From CAYMCO01 sp964388955 (lineage in GTDB: Bacteria > Chloroflexota > Anaerolineae > Anaerolineales > E44-bin32), in NCBI GenBank assembly GCA_964388955.1, contig CAYMCO010000010.1, positions 74,957-138,956 of the forward strand: 64,000 bases of DNA. The letters run 5' to 3'. The notes below the pieces were generated by a model. The model was not told the origin of the DNA and searched no databases. It saw only the letters and a list, made by a program, of their open reading frames with translations. This document shows positions 35,793 through 43,830 of this stretch, one piece after another. Every line of letters begins with the position of its first letter. Within the stretch, counting starts at the first letter, position 1. Both the position numbers and the translations under genes were made by a program.

Positions 35793-36748
35793 TTGTTCAC
35801 CGAGACCGGGTTCCGGCCCCACTCCCCGAAGAGTTCAACTTCGAGCTCGAGCCGTATCCCGAATTCCGCCTCCACGCTCTCGCGCGCGATCTTTATCAAC
35901 TCCCACGCGTCCCGGGCGGTCCCATCCCCCCGGTTGACGAGGAAATTGGCGTGCTCCCGGCTGATCTCAACGTCCCCCCGTCGCTCTCCCTTCAGACCTG
36001 CCGCTTCAATCAGACGGCCGGCGTAGTCGCCGGGGGGATTCTTGAACATCGATCCCCAGCTGGCGCCTGGGGGCTGGGTGGCCCGGCGGTATGCTCCGAA
36101 CTCACGCGCCCGCCTTCGGGTCTCCTCAGCCGTCGATGGATGCAGCCGGAATGAAGCCGAAAGCACCACCGCCTCTCCTGGGTGGTCTTTCAACCAGCTC
36201 CGCCGATAGGAGAAGGCCAGTCGGCCCGCCTTCCATGGCTGCGGATCTTTTCCGGGCTGCAATATCTCCGCCATCTCCAGATGTCCGGCCACATCCTCGC
36301 CGTGCGCGCCCGCGTTTCCCACGACGGCCCCCCCCACGGTCCCAGGGATCGTGGCCGCCCATTCCAGCCCACCGAGCCCCCGCTCTACGGCCCGGCGTGC
36401 GATCGTCCCGAGGGCAGCGCCGGATTCCGCCCAGATCATGGGCTCGGGGCCATCCTCTTCAAAGTGCATTCCTGTCGCCCGGTTCAATACCACCACCCCT
36501 CGGGCACCCTCATCTGAGATCAGGACATTGGATCCGCCACCCAGGATCCGGAATCTGAGATCCATCGACCACAACGTGTGCGCGGCATCGGCAAGATCGG
36601 CGGCGGTCTTCACCTCCAATAGATAGTCCGCGGGGCCGCCGATGCGAGCCGAAGAATAGCGCGCCAGCGCGACGCCCTCCCTGAGGCGGTCTCCGAAGAT
36701 GGCCCGCAGGTCAGGCTCATGCCCCATGGATCGGGCCACCGAACTCAC
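35789..36748 (-). CDS. murB: UDP-N-acetylenolpyruvoylglucosamine reductase MurB
   Basis: FAD enzyme reducing enolpyruvyl-UDP-GlcNAc to UDP-MurNAc, 319 aa. FAD contacts ILGGGSNVLISDEG and TIPGTVGGAVVGNAGAHGED; C-terminal type-II features GSMFKNPPGDYAGRLIEAAG and REHANFLVNRG, where S in GSMFKN is the catalytic serine. The start is GTG at 36748, overlapping the stop of the 58-aa gene upstream as GTGA; ATG at 36727 is an alternative. Confidence 0.94.
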   Translation of the reverse strand: MSSVARSMGHEPDLRAIFGDRLREGVALARYSSARIGGPADYLLEVKTAADLADAAHTLWSMDLRFRILGGGSNVLISDEGARGVVVLNRATGMHFEEDGPEPMIWAESGAALGTIARRAVERGLGGLEWAATIPGTVGGAVVGNAGAHGEDVAGHLEMAEILQPGKDPQPWKAGRLAFSYRRSWLKDHPGEAVVLSASFRLHPSTAEETRRRAREFGAYRRATQPPGASWGSMFKNPPGDYAGRLIEAAGLKGERRGDVEISREHANFLVNRGDGTARDAWELIKIARESVEAEFGIRLELEVELFGEWGRNPVSVNK

Positions 36749-36921
36749 AATGCCCGCACTCGTCGAATGAGCCGGTCGACGACTTCGGGGCCGGGCAGCG
36801 GCGCCACCCGCAGCTCCGGCATCTCGGCCCGGAATTGGGTCACCATACGCTTTGCGGCTATGCGCATTTTGAGTTCCATCCGGCGATCCTGCTCGAAGAG
36901 CTTTCCCTCTCTCTTTTTCAC
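36745..36921 (-). CDS. 58-aa basic protein between murC and murB (uncharacterised)
   Basis: Not a gene I recognise. Minus-strand translation gives 58 aa starting MKKREGKLFEQDRRMELK and ending VVDRLIRRVRAL. About a third of residues are Lys or Arg, with a short proline-rich turn (RVAPLPGPE) between two helical, amphipathic stretches. The start is GTG (36919-36921) with GGAGG 7 nt upstream; the stop TGA overlaps the murB start as GTGA, and murC ends 3 nt before the start. That exact packing, plus a good ribosome site, argues it is real. No membrane span or metal motif. Confidence 0.7.
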   Translation of the reverse strand: MKKREGKLFEQDRRMELKMRIAAKRMVTQFRAEMPELRVAPLPGPEVVDRLIRRVRAL

Positions 36922-36924
36922 GAC

Positions 36925-38286
36925 CTAACCTCCCTGCCCCTGCTGCTGATGCGCCAGGAGCCGTTTCCCGACCTCATTTCCATCCCCCGCAGACAGTGTG
37001 ATCACCACGCATGGGGGCTCCACGTGTTGCACGAGATATGCCGTGACCGCCTCTATCCCGCTGATGAAGCGCACATGCGGGTGAACGATGGCCTCCGCCA
37101 CGCGCCGTCCGTCCATGCCGGGCAACGGCGACTCGCGAGCCGCGTAGATCTCCAAGACGATCACCTCGTCCGCATCCGAAAACGCACCCGCCAGGTCGCC
37201 CAAGAGGGCCTTCGTCCGCGAATAGGTATGCGGCTGGAAGACTGCCCATAATCGGGCGGAGCCGTAGCGCGCCCTCGCCGCGCGCAGGGTGGCGCGAATC
37301 TCGGTCGGGTGGTGAGCGTAATCATCCACAACCGTGACCCCACCCGCGGATCCGAGCACCTGGAAGCGACGACCTACGGGCTGAAATGCGGGCAGTTCGC
37401 GCCGGACGAGATCCAACGACACGCCCACCTCCGCCATCACCCCCAACAGTGCAAGCGAGTTGACCACGTTGTGGGCACCGGGCAGTCCGATCTCGAATCG
37501 ACCGACCGGATCACCTTGATGGCTCACCGAGAAGGTCATGCCGCCCTTCGGCGTCGTCTCGATACCCCCCGCCCGCCAGTCCGCCCTGGCAGATCGGCCG
37601 TAGGTGACCCCCGATGGCGTCTCAGAAAGCAATGCGGCCGCCCCGGGATCGTCAATGCAGATCACCAATCGCTTTGTGGCTCGCCGCGCAAACTCTCGGA
37701 AGGCGCGGGCATAATCCTCCCGGGTCGGGTAGCAGTCGGGATGATCGTGCTCGACATTGGTGATCACCGCGATCTCCGGATTCAGCCCCAAGAAAGCGCC
37801 ATCGTATTCATCGGCCTCGATCACGAAGAACTCCCCCTCGCCGGCGTGGCCGTTGCCTCCCAGGGCGTCCACCCATCCGCCCAAGATGAAACCGGGCGCA
37901 AGCCCTGCCCGGGTCATCAGCCAGGCGATCATGGCGCTGGTGGTCGTCTTTCCGTGCGTGCCGGCGACGGCGATCGTCCGCTTTCCGGCTGTCAGATCTC
38001 CCAGAAAGTCCGCGCGCCGTACGGTCCGGATGCCTGCCTCCAGCGCGGCCTTCACCTCCGGGTTGTCCTCCGGCACCGCCGACGACACCACCACCAGATC
38101 GGCCCCCTTGACGTTCTCCTCCCGATGTCCGATGCGGACCGGAATGCCGGCCGCTTCAAGCTCACGGGCGTAGATGGAACGGCGAAGATCCGAACCGGTC
38201 ACGACGTCGCCTCGCTCATGCAGCACGCGGGCGATGGCAGACAGCCCGGCGCCGCCGATTCCAATAAGATGCACGTGCCGCTTCAC
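36925..38286 (-). CDS. murC: UDP-N-acetylmuramate-L-alanine ligase MurC
   Basis: Adds L-Ala to UDP-MurNAc, 453 aa. N-terminal HLIGIGGAGLSAIARVL, P-loop AGTHGKTTTSAMIAWL, central EADEYDGAFLGL and TNVEHDHPD, and C-terminal VDDYAHHPTEI. ATG overlaps the CvpA-like stop (ATGA). Full length for the family. Confidence 0.96.
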   Translation of the reverse strand: MKRHVHLIGIGGAGLSAIARVLHERGDVVTGSDLRRSIYARELEAAGIPVRIGHREENVKGADLVVVSSAVPEDNPEVKAALEAGIRTVRRADFLGDLTAGKRTIAVAGTHGKTTTSAMIAWLMTRAGLAPGFILGGWVDALGGNGHAGEGEFFVIEADEYDGAFLGLNPEIAVITNVEHDHPDCYPTREDYARAFREFARRATKRLVICIDDPGAAALLSETPSGVTYGRSARADWRAGGIETTPKGGMTFSVSHQGDPVGRFEIGLPGAHNVVNSLALLGVMAEVGVSLDLVRRELPAFQPVGRRFQVLGSAGGVTVVDDYAHHPTEIRATLRAARARYGSARLWAVFQPHTYSRTKALLGDLAGAFSDADEVIVLEIYAARESPLPGMDGRRVAEAIVHPHVRFISGIEAVTAYLVQHVEPPCVVITLSAGDGNEVGKRLLAHQQQGQGG

Positions 38287-38816
38287 ACGAACACCACAAT
38301 TACGAACACAAACACCAAACCCACCGCAAAATAGATCTGTGGGGCCATCAGCACATTGGGGGGCAGCATGGCGACCACCTCAGCCACTCGGGCTGCCAGC
38401 TCAGAGCCATCCGTGGGCTGGATGATCAGATCAGTGGGATATCCAAGATTGTGCAGATACGCCCAAAGCGATCCCACCAGCAAGTAGCCGTTCAGCCCGC
38501 CCATCACCACTCCCAGGAGCACATCCTGCAGCCGCTCGCGCGCCACCTTCTCACGAATTCCATGGATGGTGGGGGTTTGATAGCCAAAGAAGGCCAAGAG
38601 CATGATCAGGCCGCCCCGGATCAGGAATTGGGTATCGGCAGGCTGCATGGCGAGCGCATTTCCGTACGCCGCCACATAGTTCTGCAGAATGGCGTTGATG
38701 AACAGGCCCAGGACAACGGCGCTGGTGACCAGCAGCTCCTTCGCCCAGCCCCGCATCGCGCCGACAGCAGCGAACAGGAAAATGAATGTGTAGAAGACCG
38801 TTATGAGGCTAACCAT
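38283..38816 (-). CDS. CvpA-like integral membrane protein
   Basis: 177 aa with four hydrophobic segments: SLITVFYTFIFLFAAVGAMR, LVTSAVVLGLFINAIL, GGLIMLLAFFGYQ and a C-terminal FAVGLVFVFVIVVFV, plus VVMGGLNGYLLVGSLW. The start MVSLITVFYTF...GWAKEL resembles CvpA-type proteins (hydrophobic start, G-W/F-xKE turn). ATG 38816 with GGAGG upstream overlaps the murG end by 8 nt. It sits between murG and murC, an unusual site, and may work in envelope assembly. Function inferred only from topology and context. Confidence 0.6.
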   Translation of the reverse strand: MVSLITVFYTFIFLFAAVGAMRGWAKELLVTSAVVLGLFINAILQNYVAAYGNALAMQPADTQFLIRGGLIMLLAFFGYQTPTIHGIREKVARERLQDVLLGVVMGGLNGYLLVGSLWAYLHNLGYPTDLIIQPTDGSELAARVAEVVAMLPPNVLMAPQIYFAVGLVFVFVIVVFV

Positions 38817-39909
38817 GGGGTCGCCTCCTGCATTCGGGGAGGGCGAGCAGCGCCTCCCCAATGATGGCGGCCGCCTCCGGCTTGGCCATCTCGCTCGCCG
38901 CCCTGCCCATGGCCTGAAGGCGCGCGGGATCCTGGATCAGGCCGAGGATCGTCGGCAGCAGTCGCGCATCCAATTCGGCATCCGGGAGAACCACCGCCGC
39001 CCCGCGACGGGCCAGATGCTGGGCGTTGGTCTGCTGGTAGCGCCAAGCATACGGATACGGGACAAGGACGGCGGGCAGCCCGAAGAGCGGGTATTCGCCC
39101 AGCGTCGAAGCTCCCGCCCGGGAGATGACAAGGTCGGCGGCGGCCAGGGCCGCCCCCATGCGTTCGTGCAAATAGGGGAAGGGATGATAGGCCGTCTCCA
39201 AATGTCGCGGGAGTCGTCCGCGGACGGCGGTAGCTTCGGACCAGTTCGACACACCTGTGATGTGGACAACCTGCAGATGAAGGAGCATATCCCGCAGCCC
39301 CGCCCACAGCGCCTGATTGATGGATTGCGCGCCGCGGCTGCCGCCCATCGCCAGCAGAATCGGGCGGCCGGGTTCCAGATCCAACGCCTGCAGAGCCCGA
39401 CGTTTGTCGGTCTCTCGAAGCTGTTGGCGAGTTGGATAACCTGTGACCACAACCTTATGCCTCTGCCCGTAGAATTGGCGCGACTCCTCTGTTGATAGGA
39501 AGATCCGTTGGCACCGCCGCGAGATTACGCGCGCAGCCAATCCCGGCTCGATATCCGGGACGAACAGCCCCATTGGGGTTGTCCAATCTGCGAGCGCCAC
39601 AGGTACGCCGACGTAACCGCCGGTGAAGAAAACCACATCCGGCCGATACTCTCGCAGGATGGCGCGCGCCCGCCAGATTCCGCGCAACAAGCTGGCAAGA
39701 TTCCCCGGCAGCCTCGAGGGGCTCACGCCGTGCACGCCGGCGGCCGGGATGCTCCTGAAGGGGATTCCGGCACGCTGGACGAGCTCCGCCTCCATGCCAC
39801 CTTCCCCGCCAACCCAGAGCACCTCAACCCGCTCTCCCAGGGCGTCGACCACGGCCAACGCGGGATACACGCCTCCGCCTGTTCCGCCCGCTGACACCAA
39901 TACCCGCAC
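38809..39909 (-). CDS. murG: UDP-GlcNAc transferase MurG (lipid II synthase)
   Basis: Adds GlcNAc to lipid I at the membrane face, 366 aa. Start GTG 39909 gives VRVLVSAGGTGGGVYPALAV, with GGGAGAAA upstream. Donor-site features are GGSRGAQSINQALW and SRAGASTLGEYPLFGLPAVLVPY (with E in place) and QQTNAQHLARRGAAVVLPD. The usual GGTGGH loop reads GGTGGG here, so the conserved His is a Gly (residue 13). Its first 86 nt overlap the end of ftsW in another frame. Confidence 0.94.
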   Translation of the reverse strand: MRVLVSAGGTGGGVYPALAVVDALGERVEVLWVGGEGGMEAELVQRAGIPFRSIPAAGVHGVSPSRLPGNLASLLRGIWRARAILREYRPDVVFFTGGYVGVPVALADWTTPMGLFVPDIEPGLAARVISRRCQRIFLSTEESRQFYGQRHKVVVTGYPTRQQLRETDKRRALQALDLEPGRPILLAMGGSRGAQSINQALWAGLRDMLLHLQVVHITGVSNWSEATAVRGRLPRHLETAYHPFPYLHERMGAALAAADLVISRAGASTLGEYPLFGLPAVLVPYPYAWRYQQTNAQHLARRGAAVVLPDAELDARLLPTILGLIQDPARLQAMGRAASEMAKPEAAAIIGEALLALPECRRRPHG

Positions 39910-41062
39910 TGATTTCTCCCGGTCGCGATTCGCGCATATTGTGGCGCGAAACCGCGAGCAATATCCCCACGCCTGTGAGCGTGGTGACCAAACTCGAGCC
40001 CCCATAGCTGAAGAATGGGAGCGCATTCCCTGCAAAGGGGAGCAGCCCCAGCAATACCGACATATTCACCATGGCCTCCAGGCTGATCCAAAAGGTGATC
40101 CCGCTCGCGAGCAGCATCCCCAGCTTCGAGCGCGAAGCCATGGCGATCCGAAAACCCCGCCAGAAGAGCATCCAGAACAAGACAAGCACCGTCAGCACAC
40201 CTACCAGGCCCAGTTCTTCACCCAGAACGGCGTACACGCTGTCCGTGTGCGGCGCGGGCAGCAAGCCGAATTTCTCCCGGCTGGCGCCCAGACCTTGCCC
40301 GATCAGCCCTCCATTGTAGAAAGCCTGGAGGGCATGCTGGACGTGATAGGAAGCCTGATCGATGTCCACGAGCCCGGCCAGGAAAGCATCCCAGCGCGCC
40401 TGCCCGGTCTTGTTTACTCGCACAAGCAGGTAGCCAATGGCGCCGCTCCCCAAGGTGATGAGGATGGTCTGAGAAAACCGGGCTCCGGCGAGCACGAACA
40501 TTGTCATGGCAACGATCACGATGGTGAACGCGGCGCTCAAGTCCGGCTGGAGCAGGATGAGGCCCGCGACAACCCCGATGATCAGCATCAAGGGGATAAA
40601 GCCGTACCCCCAATCCGACAATCGATCTTCTTTGGATTCCATCCACACCGACAGATAGATGATCAGCGCCAGCTTCGCCATCTCGGAGGGCTGCACCGAA
40701 CCTCCCAAGAACGCCCTTCGCGGCCCGAGCCCCGGCGCCACCAGCAGTACAATTGCCAACGCGATGATCGTAAACAGGATGATCGGCAGCGCCAGGGAGC
40801 GCCAAATCTTCAACGGCAGACGGGCCGCAATCAGCATCGCCACTAGGCCGATCCCCAGGTTGCTCAATTGGCGCCGAAAAATGGCGTTTGGATCGTCATA
40901 CATCCGCCAGGAAATGTCCCAACTGGAGGAGTAGACCATCACCAGGCCAATCACAACCAGGATCAACGCCAGCACAAGCAGCCAGGGATCGAATCCGAGG
41001 CGCTGCAGTCGCTTGGCGAGAGAGGCACCGGGGGCCGTCCCCGCCATTACGCGCTCACTCAT
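39824..41062 (-). CDS. ftsW: SEDS glycosyltransferase FtsW
   Basis: Septal peptidoglycan polymerase, 412 aa, about ten membrane spans. Family blocks: VMVYSSSWDIS, LGPRRAFLGGSVQPSEMAKLALIIYLSVW, GLIGQGLGASREKFGLLPAPHTD is split over the catalytic loop, ending with GNALPFFSYGGSSLVTTL. After the last span a basic tail (RNRRRRVSRVGRGRRPGR) runs 86 nt into murG. ATG overlaps the murD stop (ATGA). Confidence 0.93.
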   Translation of the reverse strand: MSERVMAGTAPGASLAKRLQRLGFDPWLLVLALILVVIGLVMVYSSSWDISWRMYDDPNAIFRRQLSNLGIGLVAMLIAARLPLKIWRSLALPIILFTIIALAIVLLVAPGLGPRRAFLGGSVQPSEMAKLALIIYLSVWMESKEDRLSDWGYGFIPLMLIIGVVAGLILLQPDLSAAFTIVIVAMTMFVLAGARFSQTILITLGSGAIGYLLVRVNKTGQARWDAFLAGLVDIDQASYHVQHALQAFYNGGLIGQGLGASREKFGLLPAPHTDSVYAVLGEELGLVGVLTVLVLFWMLFWRGFRIAMASRSKLGMLLASGITFWISLEAMVNMSVLLGLLPFAGNALPFFSYGGSSLVTTLTGVGILLAVSRHNMRESRPGEISAGIGVSGRNRRRRVSRVGRGRRPGRAG

Positions 41063-42471
41063 AGCGCTTCGACCAGCTCCATGAACCGTTCTCCTCGCTC
41101 CACAAAATCGGTGAATTCGTCATAGCTCGTGCCGCCCGGTGCGAGCAGGACCACATCGCCGCGCTGTGCGACGCTGGCGGCCGCTTCCACAGCGGACTCC
41201 AGATCCGGGCACACGGCGATGCTGAAGGGCCGCTCCCGGCCGCCCGCGCGCGAGACTGCATCGAGGATCAGCCCGGCCGCCTCCCCGAAGAGGATCAGGT
41301 GATCCACTCGCTGCGATACCAAATCGGCAAACCCTTCCCAGGGAAGATCCTTGTCCCTCCCACCCGCCAATAGGACCAGCGGCTCTTCGAAGGAACGGAT
41401 GGCTGCGATCGTGCGTTCGGGCGCAGTGGCAATCGAGTCGTTCACCCAGGTGACACCCCCAAGCTCTCTCACCACCTGCAGGCGGTGTTCCACGCCTGTG
41501 AAGCCCTGAATGGCCCCCCGCATGGCCGTGATAGAGATCCCCGCTGCGGCGCCAGCGGCGCACGCCGCCGCCACGTTCAACAGATTGTGCGCGCCGCGCA
41601 GTCTGATATCCGTGAGGGGGCACACCTCCTTGCGGTCCGCCTGCCATTGGAGCCATATCTTGCTGCCGCCAACGAAAGCGCCATCGATTTCCGGCCTCCG
41701 GCCAGTCCCGAATGCAATCACCTTACCCGCTGCAGCCGTCCGGAGTGACCAAGCGATGGGATCGTCCATCCCCAACACCGCGGTATCGCCGGGCGCCTGG
41801 AAGCGCAGGATTCGCGCCTTGGCCGCGGTGTACGCATCCATAGTCTTGTGCCGATCCAGGTGGTTGGGAGTGATATTCAGCACCACGGCGATTTCCGGGC
41901 TCGTGGTCATCAGCTCAAGTTGGAAGGAGGAAAGCTCCATGATTACCAGATCCCTGGGCTGCATGGACACCAGATCTGAGATGAGTGGGTTGCCGATATT
42001 GCCGCCCACCCAGACTCTCCGATCGGAGTCCGCCATGGCGCGCCTGGCCATCTCCCCCAGCAAAGCCGTGGTGGTGGTCTTGCCGGCGGAACCAGTGATT
42101 CCGATCACGGGCGCGGAGCTTCTCTCGATGAAAAGCTGCGCGTCGTTCGTGACCGCCACGCCCGCTTCTTGCGCCGCCTCGACAATGGGGATATCAAAGG
42201 GAATTCCACCTGACAGGCAGAGCAGATCCGCCCGCTTGAGCATCCCGAAGGGGTGCGCTCCGAAGACGTACTCCAACGGTAGATCCTCCAATTCGGATTG
42301 CGTCTCGCGCATCGCCGCGGCCGGCTTCAAGTCACTGACAATGACCTGCGCCCCTCGCTCGCCGAAAAAACGCGCCAGGGCTTTGCCCTGCCGGGCGAGA
42401 CCGAGGATCACGACTCGCTTGCCGGACCACTCCGCCTGGACGGAGTCCACTTGCGAGAGGCGGCTTGGCAT
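41059..42471 (-). CDS. murD: UDP-N-acetylmuramoyl-L-alanine-D-glutamate ligase MurD
   Basis: Adds D-Glu, 470 aa. N-terminal VVILGLARQGKALARFF, P-loop GITGSAGKTTTTALLGE, ELSSFQLE, LNITPNHLDRHKTM and NDSIATAPERTIAAI, then VLLAGGRDKDLPW. ATG 42471 is preferred over the frame start at 42534. It begins 2 nt after the stop of the 86-aa gene, implying translational coupling. Confidence 0.95.
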   Translation of the reverse strand: MPSRLSQVDSVQAEWSGKRVVILGLARQGKALARFFGERGAQVIVSDLKPAAAMRETQSELEDLPLEYVFGAHPFGMLKRADLLCLSGGIPFDIPIVEAAQEAGVAVTNDAQLFIERSSAPVIGITGSAGKTTTTALLGEMARRAMADSDRRVWVGGNIGNPLISDLVSMQPRDLVIMELSSFQLELMTTSPEIAVVLNITPNHLDRHKTMDAYTAAKARILRFQAPGDTAVLGMDDPIAWSLRTAAAGKVIAFGTGRRPEIDGAFVGGSKIWLQWQADRKEVCPLTDIRLRGAHNLLNVAAACAAGAAAGISITAMRGAIQGFTGVEHRLQVVRELGGVTWVNDSIATAPERTIAAIRSFEEPLVLLAGGRDKDLPWEGFADLVSQRVDHLILFGEAAGLILDAVSRAGGRERPFSIAVCPDLESAVEAAASVAQRGDVVLLAPGGTSYDEFTDFVERGERFMELVEAL

Positions 42472-42473
42472 CA

Positions 42474-42734
42474 CTATGCGGCGGCCTTCTGAGGCCTGGC
42501 TTCGCTTCGTTGATCCTCCTCGATGCCAATCCAATAGTGGTTCGGCATCACCGAGCGTGCGGCCCGCAATTCCACTCCGGCCACGAGCCCCTCGCCCCCA
42601 TTGAGCGTATCGGGGTGCGCCAGGCAGACCGTCGCTCTGCGGCCATACTTGGATTCATAGTGGCTCACGGCACGCGATACCTTTTCCTTCAACCCGCTGG
42701 CGCTATCGTCGAACCAGAGCATTCCGATCTCCAT
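42474..42734 (-). CDS. 86-aa conserved-looking protein upstream of murD (uncharacterised)
   Basis: Unknown function. Begins MEIGMLWFDD and continues with LKEKVSRAVSHYESKYGR, ATVCLAHPDTL and MPNHYWIGIEEDQRSE. Alternating strands and one amphipathic helix suggest a small alpha/beta fold; no membrane span or metal site. ATG 42734 has AGAAGGAGG 7 nt upstream, an excellent site, and the TAG stop is 2 nt before the murD ATG. A 100-nt gap separates it from mraY. Its tight coupling suggests a role with MurD or division. Confidence 0.75.
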   Translation of the reverse strand: MEIGMLWFDDSASGLKEKVSRAVSHYESKYGRRATVCLAHPDTLNGGEGLVAGVELRAARSVMPNHYWIGIEEDQRSEARPQKAAA

Positions 42735-42834
42735 TGCCAAGCCTCCTTCTAGCCCTCCGTCTAATCAAGGCCATCGTGCGGGCGCGGGATGCAGCGCCCG
42801 CACGGACAACCTGCCCAAATGAGTTGGCGAAGCA

Positions 42835-43830
42835 CTATATCAGTGCCAACGCAATCCCCACCATGGCTGCCATGAGTTCCACCAGCCAGAACCGTTGCAC
42901 CACTTGAGTTTCGCTCCATCCGATCAACTCGAAGTGATGGTGAAGCGGAGCCATCTTAAATAACCTGCGGCCCTTGGTCAGCCGGAAATACCCCACCTGC
43001 AGCACCACGCTCAGGGCATCGCTTGTCGGGATCAGGGCGATGATCGGCAGCAGAATCCAGTGGCCGGTCATGAAGCCGACGACGGCGAGTGTCGCTCCCA
43101 AAGAAAGCGATCCTGTATCCCCCATAAAGAGCTCCGCCGGGTGCACGTTGTACCAAAGGAAAGCGAACACCGCGCCCACAACGGTGAAACAGAAACGCAC
43201 CAGGAACACCTGTTTCTGCAAGATGGCCACCGCGCCCAACGCCACAAACGCAGTGGCTACAATCAACCCGGCCAGCCCATCCAGCCCGTCGCTTAGATTG
43301 ACCGCGTTGCTCATGCTGACGATCACGAACGTGGCGATGGGCACATACCAGACCCCGAGCGGAATCTCGAAGGGCACGTTCGGCAAGTACATCTCGGGAG
43401 CATCGAGCACGTACCGCAGCACGAGGGCCGCCGCCAACGCGATGACGATCTGCGACGGGAATTTCCATCGGGCGCGCATTCCCCGGCCCCGTCCGATGCC
43501 CCGCAAGCCGAGCCAATCGTCCAACGCGCCGAGAAGCGCGAATGCCGCCATCACCCCCATCGGTAGCAGGATCGACTTTCCAATCACGTTCAGTTCGCTG
43601 CGGAGGGAGACGATGTTCAAGACGCCCGTGATCAGCAAGACGGGGAGCACGATCAACCAGCCGCCCATGGTGGGCGTACCCTGCTTCGTGAAATGCCGCC
43701 TAGGCCCCTCAATGCGTATCTGCTTGCCCACGTGCAATCGCTTGAGAATCTCGATCAGCGGTCCGCCCCAGATCACGGTGATCACGAATGTGATCCCCGC
43801 CAGTGAGAGCGCCATCGCACTTTCGCTCAT
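42835..43830 (-). CDS. mraY: phospho-MurNAc-pentapeptide transferase MraY
   Basis: Makes lipid I on the inner membrane face, 331 aa, about ten spans. Family marks: GTPTMGG (about 52-58), FALLGALDDWLGL with the DD pair, SNAVNLSDGLDGLAGL, NVHPAELFMGDTGSLSLGA and the C-terminal MAPLHHHFELIGW. ATG overlaps the murF stop (ATGA). Confidence 0.97.
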   Translation of the reverse strand: MSESAMALSLAGITFVITVIWGGPLIEILKRLHVGKQIRIEGPRRHFTKQGTPTMGGWLIVLPVLLITGVLNIVSLRSELNVIGKSILLPMGVMAAFALLGALDDWLGLRGIGRGRGMRARWKFPSQIVIALAAALVLRYVLDAPEMYLPNVPFEIPLGVWYVPIATFVIVSMSNAVNLSDGLDGLAGLIVATAFVALGAVAILQKQVFLVRFCFTVVGAVFAFLWYNVHPAELFMGDTGSLSLGATLAVVGFMTGHWILLPIIALIPTSDALSVVLQVGYFRLTKGRRLFKMAPLHHHFELIGWSETQVVQRFWLVELMAAMVGIALALI

